Assembly (NCBI GenBank): GCA_017353855.1
Contig: JAFMSA010000024.1
Location: 1 to 17,063 of the forward strand
Length of the DNA stretch: 17,063 nucleotides
Source: Alphaproteobacteria bacterium
Lineage (GTDB): Bacteria > Pseudomonadota > Alphaproteobacteria > ATCC43930 > CGMCC-115725
Reading direction: 5' to 3'
The notes beneath the pieces are model-generated. The model was not told where the DNA came from. It worked only from the letters and a program-made list of their open reading frames with translations, and ran no database searches. Position numbers and translations under genes: made by a program. Position 1 is the stretch's first letter, and each line of letters begins with the position of its first letter. This document shows positions 1 to 6,827 of this stretch, piece by piece.

Positions 1-9
1 GCTTAGAAG

Positions 10-36
10 CAACGGTCCATTCATGGTTCACCGTTG
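10..36 (-). terminator. Weak hairpin downstream of the 94-291 gene
   Basis: CAACGGT (10-16) and ACCGTTG (30-36) form a perfect 7-bp inverted repeat with a 13-nt loop. It lies about 58 nt beyond the stop of the minus-strand gene at 94-291, so it could end that transcript. No proper T-run follows on the minus strand, so a Rho-independent terminator is only a possibility. Confidence 0.2.
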
Positions 37-93
37 TCTGTTTGATGCGCGATAGCCGTGCCGGCAAGAATGAGCGAGTGCGACGGGTTGCAA

Positions 94-291
94 CTACGTA
101 GTATCCGATACCGGTGAGAACGGCCGGAAGGAGGCTTCGGTTAGGCGCGTTCGTGACTGTCCGAATTCATCTGCCCATTCTTTCAGGTTGCGGTGCTGTT
201 CGATGAGGATTTTCGTCTCCTCACATACCTCCGCAGCCCTCTCTCGAAGATCAGCAAGCTCGTCGAAATCAACGCGTGTAATTCGTCGCAT
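94..291 (-). CDS. Small hypothetical protein (65 aa)
   Basis: An open frame of 65 codons begins with ATG at 291 and reads MRRITRVDFDELADLRERA at its start. The first 45 residues are rich in Glu, Arg, Leu and Ala and probably form one long helix or short coiled coil; the tail is Pro/Ser/Thr-rich. No family was recognised and there is no signal peptide or membrane segment. The ribosome-binding site is weak (AAGAG about 5 nt before the ATG). A FixK/FNR-type box at 326-339 lies 35 bp upstream, and the gene diverges from the ribbon-helix-helix gene at 434. A centre only about 42 bp from the ATG would imply an almost leaderless transcript if the box activates this gene, so control of the divergent gene is equally possible. 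The gene may be real, but evidence is limited to the open frame and its context. Confidence 0.45.
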   Translation of the reverse strand: MRRITRVDFDELADLRERAAEVCEETKILIEQHRNLKEWADEFGQSRTRLTEASFRPFSPVSDTT

Positions 292-325
292 ATCGCTCTT
301 GTGGCGAAGAGGGGCGCCGGTCGCC

Positions 326-339
326 TTGATCTAGGTCAA
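326..339. promoter_or_regulatory. FNR/FixK-type box
   Basis: TTGATCTAGGTCAA fits the TTGAT-N4-(A/G)TCAA pattern bound by FNR/FixK-family regulators, with both half-sites intact. It sits between divergent genes (starts at 291 and 434). An activator bound here would place a plus-strand transcription start near 374, giving a leader of about 60 nt for the gene at 434. The family assignment rests on the motif alone. Confidence 0.6.
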
Positions 340-433
340 TGAGAACGGATGCCGGCGTCGCTTTCTTATCTGTGCCATCGTCAGTAGATTGACGATAAGC
401 TTATGCGATCGGCAATTCTGGAACTGGATATCA

Positions 434-1048
434 ATGGCTGAACCATCACATCGGATTCGTCGGCAGCGCAAGCCGCAGAATGAGGTTAGACACACTACGT
501 TTGGTACGCGTCTGCGCGCCGAGATGCAGGATTATCTCGTTGCCCAGGCGACCAGCAACGGACGCTCGCTGGGCGAAGAGATCGAGGATCGGCTTGAGAC
601 GTCGCGTGGGGCGGATATTGCATGGGGCGGCCCGCGGGTAGTAGCGCTATTACGGACCTTGGCGGCGATTGCGGCCGAGCACCGCGGCTGGCTTGACGAT
701 CATGCCGCGTTCAACTTGGTTCGGGACAAATGGTTGGAGGCGCTGAAGGAGCTCGAGCCCCCATTGCCGGTCGACGTCGAACGTCGCATCGCGAAATATC
801 GGACGGATTTTGACAAACTGGAGGACCAAAACCTGCCTCTTGCCACCCTCGATCACCTCGCCCGGCTAGGCCAAAGCATCGCGAGCCAGGACCACCAGCT
901 GCCGCAAGAAATGTGTACTGAGTTCGCGTTGAAAGGGCTAGAGGCGGCCGCGCGAGCCCGGGTGCTGGCCGCTCGAGCCGGTTCGAGCCGACACCTGGGA
1001 CAGGCGCTGAGCCTTTCCAAGAAGCAGCGGCAGCAAGGCGGGGGGTAA
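434..1048 (+). CDS. Arc/RHH-type DNA-binding protein (204 aa)
   Basis: This is probably a transcriptional regulator. Residues about 21-56 match the Arc/MetJ ribbon-helix-helix pattern: a short strand (TTFGTRLRAEM), a helix, then NGRSLGEEIEDRLE, which resembles the second helix of Arc-like proteins (NGRSLNxEIxxRLE). The basic N-terminus (RIRRQRKPQ) fits a DNA-contacting arm. The remaining 150 residues are helical and charged, match no family I recognise, and may be a partner- or oligomerisation domain. I chose ATG 434 because RHH proteins normally have short arms; a TTG at 389 in the same frame would add 15 residues without any Shine-Dalgarno. The gene ends in a Lys/Gln/Gly-rich tail. It stands alone, divergent from 94-291, with a FixK/FNR-like box 95 bp upstream of its start. 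Confidence 0.7.
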   Translation: MAEPSHRIRRQRKPQNEVRHTTFGTRLRAEMQDYLVAQATSNGRSLGEEIEDRLETSRGADIAWGGPRVVALLRTLAAIAAEHRGWLDDHAAFNLVRDKWLEALKELEPPLPVDVERRIAKYRTDFDKLEDQNLPLATLDHLARLGQSIASQDHQLPQEMCTEFALKGLEAAARARVLAARAGSSRHLGQALSLSKKQRQQGGG

Positions 1049-2382
1049 TCGCTGATTTGCCGGCTACAATTCGGCCTTAGTTAAAGCCGCTGGGTGAGGG
1101 AGACAAATTGACGATCGCATCAGTACGTTCAAATCACAATCCGTTCGACCGCGGCTCCGGCAGTGTCTTCAGCCCTGTCGGACCCAACATTCAGCTAGCA
1201 GAGCTTCACTGTCGGCGTGCCGCTCCGCTCACCAGGTGCCGGCTGGGAGCACATGCCTATTGTCGGGTTGAACGCACCACAACAGCGGGACAGCGCTCCT
1301 TGGCGACAGTAGACTCAAGGATTGCCGCTCTCGGAGCCTCCCCAAGCTGCTCGCCAAGCGAGGACAATGAGGTCGGTTGATGGTTAATAGCTCTTTCGCT
1401 GAGCGCCTGATTCTGCCGAGGGATTGTCGTGCGCGAGGAACACCCGCTGCTGCAAACGGCCGCGTGGACGGCGGCATGCGACGCGCTTGACGAACTCGTT
1501 TGACCAGACAGGCCACTCGTGCTGTGGCTGATCGACACATGTACGATGTCGTACAGGAGCCGAGCTCGACGGCGCGGGGTTGCGCTCGCTATTTGTACGA
1601 TAAGCAGATCGGCGCCGGTATGTTCGGCAATCTCCTGCGGGTTGACCGCGATGCTGGTGCCGGGAATCCGGCGTGAGGCACTAAGACATGGTGAAGGCGT
1701 CATGGTGTCGTACCGCCCTCCGGAGGGACCAGCACTACCGGGCAAGGAACGTTTGGCAGCATGTTTGTGGCCGTGTTACGAAGAGACGTTTCGTGGTCCG
1801 GTAGCGGTGTGCTTACACAGAACGATTAGGGCCTGCTTCCGCTTGGCCGCCTCAGAGTCCAAGAGGCAAAGTTCAGCGGACTGGCCCGGCATGCTGTTGT
1901 GCCGCCCCACCTAATCAAATCCATTGGCCGACAGTCTCAAATGCCCGGCATAGGCACTAGGCTCGCTCCCGCGCCTTCGCGGTCTCTTGCCTGGTTGTGT
2001 CCGCCCGAGCAGTGACGTGACGTAATGCCGCGTTGGCGGCAGCGGACATGGTGACGCGCTGACGGTCGACCCGCGCGAGGGGCCTCATCACCGCCTTGAC
2101 GATTGCCCCGCCGAGCAACCCATGCCATGGGGGAGGAGCCACCGGTCACAAACCGAGCTGTCAGATCAGACCGGGCGCAGGCCTGCACTCAAAAGCTGAT
2201 TTATCTGCACGCCCGATCAGTCGCGAGGTCGAGCCAACTCTGCCCTCTGCCCAGGAAATATCGCAGCAGCAAAAGACCGGCAGGGCGGTTTAATCGTGGT
2301 CGGCAGCCCGCTCCCGGACGCGTCACTCAGAAAGTGCCCCGTTGTGGCAACGCATTCCGTTCAACAGACCGGTGCGCGGCCG
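1049..2382. other. 1.3-kb region without a convincing gene
   Basis: Open frames exist on both strands here, but none has a convincing start, ribosome-binding site or recognisable family. The longest (minus strand 1257-1745) contains one protein-like stretch, VNPQEIAEHTGADLLIVQIA, faintly like the end of a universal stress protein, but the expected glycine-rich ATP loop is absent. A minus-strand frame at 1957-2142 is alanine/arginine-rich and also unassigned. Given the many broken genes elsewhere, this may be old, unrecognisable decayed DNA. The one clear structure is the palindrome at 1540-1555. Confidence 0.5.
1540..1555. promoter_or_regulatory. Perfect TGTACGA palindrome, possible operator
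   Basis: TGTACGA-TG-TCGTACA is a 7+2+7 perfect inverted repeat. A third copy of the half-site TGTACGA occurs at 1594-1600 and a TCGTAC at 1708-1713. Symmetry and local repetition suggest a protein-binding site, but no intact gene lies next to it. Confidence 0.3.
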
Positions 2383-2799
2383 TCACATACGCTCCCAGAG
2401 GCCGGTCTCCTCGTCGAGGCGATCCAGTTCTATGCCGCTGAAGTCGAAGCGCGAAACGATCCCGACTACTTTGCCATCGTCAACGATCGGCAAATGGCGG
2501 CAGCGGCAGTCTTCCATGAGGCGGAGCGCGTCGATCGCTAACTTGCCTGAGGGCAAGGTCCGCGGATTGGCTGTCATGACCTCGCGCAACGTCGTGCGAA
2601 CAGCACTTTTTCCTTCTGCGAGCACGCGGTGAACGGCATCACGCCCGGTGAAAATACCGACCAGACGGCGATCGCCGTCTGTGATCAGGACAGCGCCGAC
2701 GCGGCGGTCGCGCATGACGCGACAGGCCTCCTTGATCGTCGCATTTGGTGCCAGCATCACCGGATCCTGGTTTCTCACAATATCGGCCGTCTTTCTCAT
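2383..2799 (-). CDS. Two-CBS-domain protein (138 aa)
   Basis: A stand-alone CBS-pair protein; such proteins bind adenine nucleotides and act as energy or redox sensors in the cytoplasm. CBS1 covers about residues 5-60 (MRDRRVGAVLITDGDRRLVG then IFTGRDAVHRVL) and CBS2 about 73-125 (MEDCRCRHLPIVDDGKVVG then IVSRFDFSGIEL). Both carry the hydrophobic-DG-hydrophobic-VGI pattern and a terminal (G/S)R-D motif. The C-terminus, LDRLDEETGLWERM, is a tail familiar from rhizobial CBS proteins. ATG 2799 was chosen because AGAGG lies 8 nt upstream; a GTG at 2832 would add 11 residues. It starts 45 bp after the gene at 2845-3135 on the same strand, so the two are probably co-transcribed from the FixK-type site at 3199-3212. 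Confidence 0.88.
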   Translation of the reverse strand: MRKTADIVRNQDPVMLAPNATIKEACRVMRDRRVGAVLITDGDRRLVGIFTGRDAVHRVLAEGKSAVRTTLREVMTANPRTLPSGKLAIDALRLMEDCRCRHLPIVDDGKVVGIVSRFDFSGIELDRLDEETGLWERM

Positions 2800-2844
2800 A
2801 TCCCGAGCCTCTGATCGAGGATCTACTGGCACCGTCCGGACGAA

Positions 2845-3135
2845 CTATTCCTTTGCGGAGCGAGACGTCTTTCTCTGAGGTAAGCGACACACTGTTTTCT
2901 CAGCAGGTGTAACCTCTAGTGGTTTCCTGTCAGTACCTGCTGCTTCTACTTCGATTAGAGACGCGTGAATTTTCCAATCGCGGATTCCCTCGAGCCTGGC
3001 GAACCGCTTCTTCGCGGCCTCGACTGCCCTTTCGGAAGTGCGCGCCGAACGAATGACGATCGAGCGCTGACAGCAGCGAAAAAGCTTTCCGTTCCTGGGA
3101 ATTTCATTCATGAAACAGACGCGATAGCTCGGCAT
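2845..3135 (-). CDS. Small conserved-looking protein (96 aa)
   Basis: The frame starts at ATG 3135 behind GGGAG about 8 nt upstream and codes for 96 residues with a basic, soluble composition. The core (RNGKLFRCCQRSIVIRSA, then RAVEAAKKRFARLEGI) looks like an alpha/beta domain: strand, loop with a Cys-Cys pair at about residues 21-22, strand, then an amphipathic helix and WKIHASLIEVEA. The paired cysteines invite a redox or metal role, but that is speculation. It resembles small uncharacterised proteins of rhizobia; I cannot name a family. A FixK/FNR-like box is centred 70 bp upstream of the ATG, the distance expected for an activated promoter with a short leader. The CBS gene follows 45 bp downstream, which suggests a two-gene operon. 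Confidence 0.7.
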   Translation of the reverse strand: MPSYRVCFMNEIPRNGKLFRCCQRSIVIRSARTSERAVEAAKKRFARLEGIRDWKIHASLIEVEAAGTDRKPLEVTPAEKTVCRLPQRKTSRSAKE

Positions 3136-3198
3136 TTGTCTTCGCTCCCATCCCGTAATCAGCGACCCAATCTTATCGCTTGCCGATCGTGTGGCCCG

Positions 3199-3212
3199 AT
3201 GATCTGGATCAA
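3199..3212 (-). promoter_or_regulatory. FNR/FixK-like box upstream of the 2845-3135 gene
   Basis: Read on the minus strand the site is TTGATCCAGATCAT, one base from a perfect TTGAT-N4-ATCAA box. Its centre is about 70 bp before the ATG at 3135, so an activated start about 41 bp downstream would leave a leader of roughly 30 nt. It also lies about 50 bp downstream of the ftsH stop, in the only intergenic gap of this block. Confidence 0.55.
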
Positions 3213-3263
3213 CTCAGCCCGCACGACCGTCAGGGCTCTACAAGAAGCTGCTCCAACGCTCGG

Positions 3264-5087
3264 CTATTGGGCCGCGGGGGCATACTCGTGGTGTAGGGGC
3301 GTTTTCGCTGGCGTCAACGAGACAAGGTCCTGAAGATCGGTTACCGACAGCGTTTCTTTCGCGAGCAAGGCCTTGGCGCCCTTGTCGAGCAGGTCGCGAC
3401 GGCCTTCGAGTGCACTCGTCGCCCGCTTCATCGCACGGGCAACGGTCTTGCGAACGGCGCAGTCGATCTCGCGCGCCGTCTCCTCGGAATAGCTGCGCTC
3501 CAGCCAGCCAAGCGGCTGCCCGCCTGGAAGAAAGTGCGAGTGCTGCCGATCGTAAGCCACATCTCCCATTTCGCCGACCATCCCATACTGAGCTACGTAA
3601 CTGCGTGCGATATCGGAAACCTTGGCCAGATCGTCGGCCGCACCGGTCGACACTTTGCCGAACACCAATCGCTCGGCTGCCCGGCCGCCGAGCAGCACCG
3701 CCATCTTGTTTTCGAGCTCCTCTTCGGTCAGCAGAAAGCGATCCTCGGTGGGCCGCTGGATCGTATAGCCCAGTGCTCCTACCCCTCGTGGGATGATTGA
3801 GACTTTTTGTACACGATCAACTCCCGGCAATGTCAGTGCGACGAGCGCGTGGCCCATCTCATGATAGGCGACGATCTCGCGTTCCTTGGCACTTAGCAGC
3901 CGGTTCTTCTTTTCAAGCCCGGCCAGGATACGCTCTATCGCCGACGTGAAATCGGCGGCGATGACGTCTTGCGCTTTGCGACGCGTTGCAAGAAGAGCTG
4001 CTTCGTTGACCAGTGTGGCGAGGTCGGCGCCAGTGAACCCTGCGGTGAGCGCTGCAACGTCTTCTACCGACACGTCGGATCCGAGACGAATTTTGCCGAG
4101 ATAGATCTCCAGGATTTGAACACGACCCGCCTTGTCGGGGCGATCGACAAGCACTTGCCGGTCGAAGCGACCGGCGCGCAAGAGCGCCGGATCGAGGATC
4201 TCCGGCCGATTGGTCGCGCCGAGCAAAACCAAGCCGACGCTCGGGTCGAACCCATCAATCTCGGAGAGGAGTTGGTTGAGGGCCTGTTCCCTCTCGTCAT
4301 GCCCCGTAAGCTGCCCGTTGGCGCCGCGTGCTCTGCCGAGCGCATCGAGTTCGTCGATGAAGATGATTGCCGGCGCCTTGGCCCTCCCCTGCTCGAATAA
4401 ATCCCGCACGCGCGCCGCCCCGACGCCGACGAACAGCTCGACGAATTCCGATCCGTTGATCGACAAGAAAGGCACCGCTGCCTCTCCCGCCACCGCCCGA
4501 GCCAGCAAAGTTTTTCCGGTCCCGGGGGGACCCACGAGCAGGATCCCTTTAGGAACATGAGCACCGAGACGGCCATAGGTCGCAGGATCCCTGAGGAATT
4601 CGACGACCTCCCTCAGCTCCTCCTTGGCCTCGTCCACCCCGGCGACTTCATCGAATGTCGTCCTCGTGCTGGTCTCGGTATATATCCTTGCCTTGCTCTT
4701 GCTCATCGCTGCGGTGCCAGTGCCCGGAACAGCACGGCCCCTCCAACCGAACGCGAGCAATATCGGGATACCAAAGGCTGGTATCAGCCAAAGCATCAGA
4801 TTCGACGAATACCCGGGTTCGCCAGAAAATTCCACCCCATATTGCTCGAGCTCCAAAGCGATATCCGGGGAGACGCGAGCAGCGACGAGGTTGCGTCCAT
4901 CATTCAGTTTTGCATAAACCTGATCGGCAGAGATCCTCACCTGCGCGATTTGGTGCTCGTGCAAGTATTTTTCGAAAGTGCTGTAAGCCACCCGTTCGGG
5001 CGGGCTCGGCCCTACCCCCGAACAGGAAGCGAGGACAAGGAGGACCGCCACGCCACGGGCGAGAGCGGACCAGGGCTGACGGTACAT
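3264..5087 (-). CDS. ftsH: ATP-dependent zinc metalloprotease FtsH (607 aa)
   Basis: A membrane-anchored AAA+ protease that unfolds and degrades membrane and soluble proteins. In order: an N-terminal hydrophobic segment (residues 12-20), a periplasmic domain (about 30-95), a second membrane helix (about 96-115), the AAA module with Walker A GPPGTGKT (186-193), pore loop FVGVG (219-223), Walker B IIFIDE (241-246) and second region of homology (ATNRPEILDPALLRAGRFDR), then the zinc protease with HEMGH (409-413) and the third ligand Asp486 in TGAADDLAK. Everything needed for activity is present. ATG 5087 is chosen because GGGAGGTG lies just upstream; the frame stays open to 5204 without better signals. 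Oddly, residues 19-22 are LASC, a lipobox, with Ser at +2, preceded by Arg3 and Arg11: the first helix could be a lipoprotein signal. The protein lacks a long C-terminal tail and is probably an accessory FtsH rather than the housekeeping copy. A FixK-type box lies about 100 bp upstream of the start. Confidence 0.96.
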   Translation of the reverse strand: MYRQPWSALARGVAVLLVLASCSGVGPSPPERVAYSTFEKYLHEHQIAQVRISADQVYAKLNDGRNLVAARVSPDIALELEQYGVEFSGEPGYSSNLMLWLIPAFGIPILLAFGWRGRAVPGTGTAAMSKSKARIYTETSTRTTFDEVAGVDEAKEELREVVEFLRDPATYGRLGAHVPKGILLVGPPGTGKTLLARAVAGEAAVPFLSINGSEFVELFVGVGAARVRDLFEQGRAKAPAIIFIDELDALGRARGANGQLTGHDEREQALNQLLSEIDGFDPSVGLVLLGATNRPEILDPALLRAGRFDRQVLVDRPDKAGRVQILEIYLGKIRLGSDVSVEDVAALTAGFTGADLATLVNEAALLATRRKAQDVIAADFTSAIERILAGLEKKNRLLSAKEREIVAYHEMGHALVALTLPGVDRVQKVSIIPRGVGALGYTIQRPTEDRFLLTEEELENKMAVLLGGRAAERLVFGKVSTGAADDLAKVSDIARSYVAQYGMVGEMGDVAYDRQHSHFLPGGQPLGWLERSYSEETAREIDCAVRKTVARAMKRATSALEGRRDLLDKGAKALLAKETLSVTDLQDLVSLTPAKTPLHHEYAPAAQ

Positions 5088-5180
5088 CGCACCTCCCTCG
5101 GACACGCAGCGTCGTTGAACTCGAGAGCCCGCTGCCGACGCCTCGTGTCTTCCGGATACCGGCTCGCGACGAAACCGGCA

Positions 5181-5194
5181 TTGCGCTGGATCAA
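5181..5194 (-). promoter_or_regulatory. FixK-type box upstream of ftsH
   Basis: TTGCGCTGGATCAA fits TTG(A/C)-N6-TCAA, the FixK2-box form found in rhizobia. Its centre is about 100 bp before the ftsH ATG; an activated start about 41 bp downstream would give a leader near 60 nt. No other gene start lies within a similar distance on the opposite strand. Confidence 0.6.
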
Positions 5195-5367
5195 CGCCAG
5201 GCAAGGCAACCCGTGATCGCGCATCACGGTGGGATTGGCGCCGGGAAGAGGCCGACGATCCGGCGTCGTGCCGTTCGCCTGGATCCCCGGGTTTCTCGTC
5301 GCAAGGACGATCGTCATGCCCCCCGCCAGCGCTGCCCTGGCCTTGGTTCTGCCCGTCTTTGGCTTCC

Positions 5368-5556
5368 TCACGCGGTCTCGCCGCTTGCCGGTGCGCAGAG
5401 GATTTCGGCCATCGTCTCGAACTCGGGATCGCGTCGCTTCATGTGCTCGGGCAGGATCTTGCACACCATCCCCCTGGGCCCCGTCCGCCAGGCTCGGATG
5501 CCCGGCGGCGGGTGCGTGCTGACGGGCATGGGCAGCGAGCCAATCGGGTGGTCCAC
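5368..5556 (-). CDS. Possible small protein or gene fragment (62 aa)
   Basis: A GTG-started frame of 62 codons, with an alternative ATG at 5529 (MPVSTHPPPGIRAWRTGPRG). The segment GMVCKILPEHMKRRDPEFETM looks like natural protein sequence, not random translation, but I recognise no family. There is no clear Shine-Dalgarno. It could be the intact end of an otherwise decayed gene. It lies upstream of ftsH on the same strand, separated by about 175 bp that contain the FixK box. Confidence 0.25.
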   Translation of the reverse strand: MDHPIGSLPMPVSTHPPPGIRAWRTGPRGMVCKILPEHMKRRDPEFETMAEILCAPASGETA

Positions 5557-6070
5557 AGCCCGTTCGCGCGGTACGGATACCTATTATATTTCCGGCTGCT
5601 CCCGCCCGACCTACAACGGGCCCAATTAAGGCATGCGGCTCCTGGCTCGGGTGACTAGCGGCAAAACTTTCGTTTAGCATGGATGAAGAATGCGCGGTTT
5701 GGGAAGCCGGTGTGTAGGATGCTATCGCTTCTTTGCTTGGGCCTGCCATTGGGAATAATCCGCTCCCGGCTGGGGCGCGGTCGCCGAGTATAGCGGCGGT
5801 TGGCGGACGGGCGAGCAGGCAAAATACAGGCGGCGGTCATACCTATATGACTGTCGCATGATCCGTGGCCGTCGAGCGCTACGCCCCGCAGCAATGGCTC
5901 GGCTGGATGCCGGCCCCGAGAACCACATGATGGATCCGTCAAGCCGTTAATCGACGGGCACGGCGTCGGGAGAGGTTTGGGGTGGCGGCAGGTACCGCGC
6001 GATTGCCAGTCAACGCAAGGCTCAGAAGGGGACGCCAATGAACCAGGGCCGTTGCAAGGAAGGACCCATG

Positions 6071-6091
6071 CCCGTCAATTTTATTGACGGG
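6071..6091. promoter_or_regulatory. Perfect 9-bp hairpin or operator-like palindrome
   Basis: CCCGTCAAT (6071-6079) and ATTGACGGG (6083-6091) are separated by TTT. The repeat is perfect. As RNA it would form a very stable short hairpin on either strand; neither strand has a T-run after it, so a terminator is not certain. It lies about 30 bp beyond the stop of the broken hemerythrin gene, so a termination or 3'-end-protection role for that transcript is one reading and an operator is another. Confidence 0.4.
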
Positions 6092-6119
6092 GAAGATCAG
6101 CTATTTCCTTGATATCGCG

Positions 6120-6382
6120 TCAAACAAAAGCATGTGCATCGAATGCCTGTCCAACCAGTCGGCTGGTCGACGGAAACCGGTCAGTCTCCGGATAAAGAAC
6201 CTCCTCCTCTAGGATCTCGACAGCCTCCAGCTCGATCCATAGCTCTCGCAATATCTGTCCTCGGCGCTCAAATTTCGGCGTCGGTAGTCGCTTCGATCTC
6301 CGCAAACCGCTGTTCTGGTCATGCGATGGTACTGAATGAGCTTCTCAAAGACGTCCATTCGGCCGGCGCTCGCATTTGGCAT
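6120..6382 (-). pseudogene. Broken hemerythrin (HHE) domain protein
   Basis: Three minus-strand frames together spell one hemerythrin-like domain. The first gives MDVFEKLIQYHRMTRTAV (His of the first metal motif), the second gives FAEIEATTDAEI followed by a stop near 6271, and the third gives ILRELWIELEAVEILEEEVLYPE, ending at 6120. Joined, they follow the usual order of a small HHE cation-binding protein, which holds a di-iron site and senses or scavenges O2 or NO. At least two frameshifts are needed, and the position normally held by His in the ELEAHxxxEEE motif is Val here, so the protein would be non-functional even if the frame were repaired. ATG 6382 or 6358 are the likely original starts. 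It diverges from the broken ferredoxin gene across an AT-rich spacer. Function is inferred from family; the frame breaks are directly visible. Confidence 0.75.
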
Positions 6383-6417
6383 CAACGCCAGGGGTTCCGT
6401 TTCCGTTCGTCGCAAGA

Positions 6418-6449
6418 ATAAGATATATATAATTTAAATATTATTCGCC
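6418..6449. promoter_or_regulatory. AT-rich divergent promoter spacer
   Basis: A run made almost entirely of A and T (ATATATATAATTTAAATATT core) in an otherwise GC-rich region lies between the starts of the hemerythrin and ferredoxin remnants. It probably holds promoter elements or an IHF-type bending site for the divergent pair. No FNR/FixK box was found here. Confidence 0.3.
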
Positions 6450-6497
6450 AGCCCAGTCGGGCCGACAGAACCGGCGCCGGGCATCGGGACCCGAGCA

Positions 6498-6825
6498 ATG
6501 CCTTACGTGGTGAATGAGGCCTACATCAAATGCAGATGTATGGACTGCGTCGAGGTCTGCCCGGTCGATTGGTTTTACGAGGGCGAGAACATACTGGTCA
6601 TCCACCCGGACGAGCGCATCGACTCGAATACCCGGCGGAGGCGATTGTTCCCGACAGCGCCCCGGAGGCCGAGAACTGGCTGGCGCATTATCGCACCCAT
6701 GCGAGCCAATGGCCGAACAACATCAGCCACAAGGCTACGCCGCCCCCGATGCCGATCACTGGAAGGATATGCTGAGTGATTTCTCACGCTCTTTCCGGCG
6801 AGGCCGGGAGGATCGAATTAGACCA
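6498..6825 (+). pseudogene. fdxA: Broken 7Fe ferredoxin (FdxA type)
   Basis: The start, MPYVVNEAYIKC, then DCVEVCPVD, FYEGEN and LVIHPDE follow 7Fe/8Fe ferredoxins (Azotobacter FdI type), small electron carriers with one 3Fe-4S and one 4Fe-4S cluster. The ligand cysteines are destroyed one after another: position 9 is Tyr, 25 Trp, 40 Arg, the CxxC that should follow IDC is deleted, and the next Cys is Tyr (EYPAEAIVPDS). After the deletion near 6630 the reading continues in a second frame (EAENWLAHYRTHASQWPNNI) and then a third (APDADHWKDML), reaching the usual FdxA C-terminal region. With two frame changes and at least five cluster cysteines lost, this is a pseudogene. It may once have served the Rieske-FAD reductase or the NO-related genes nearby; that is inference. 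Confidence 0.88.
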
Positions 6826-6827
6826 TC

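Larger units (their letters stand above)
5205..6119. other. 0.9-kb region with little coding evidence
   Basis: Frames here overlap on both strands without recognisable families or good ribosome-binding sites. The most protein-like stretch is a minus-strand frame at 5368-5556, listed separately. A minus-strand frame at 5722-5928 is rich in Arg, Pro, Tyr and Ala and ends in QPGADYSQWQAQAKKR, without a known match. The hairpin at 6071-6091 is the clearest structural element. Considering the neighbouring pseudogenes, this is probably decayed sequence. Confidence 0.45.

Noticed and set aside
1257..1745. Minus-strand frame with a stretch reminiscent of a universal stress protein
   Set aside because: The glycine-rich nucleotide loop and the C-terminal LLGS region are missing, and no start or ribosome-binding site supports it.
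3807..3820. TTGTACACGATCAA, a partial FNR/FixK-like match
   Set aside because: It lies inside the ftsH protease domain, the left half-site is degenerate, and no gene starts near it.
4557..5629. Long plus-strand frames opposite and upstream of ftsH
   Set aside because: They are antisense to ftsH, rich in Arg, Ser and Pro, and match no family; they are shadows of the real gene's codon bias.
6109..6123. TTGAT and GTCAA half-sites separated by five bases, resembling an FNR/FixK box
   Set aside because: The spacer is one base too long for the family, and it falls inside the 3' end of the broken hemerythrin gene.
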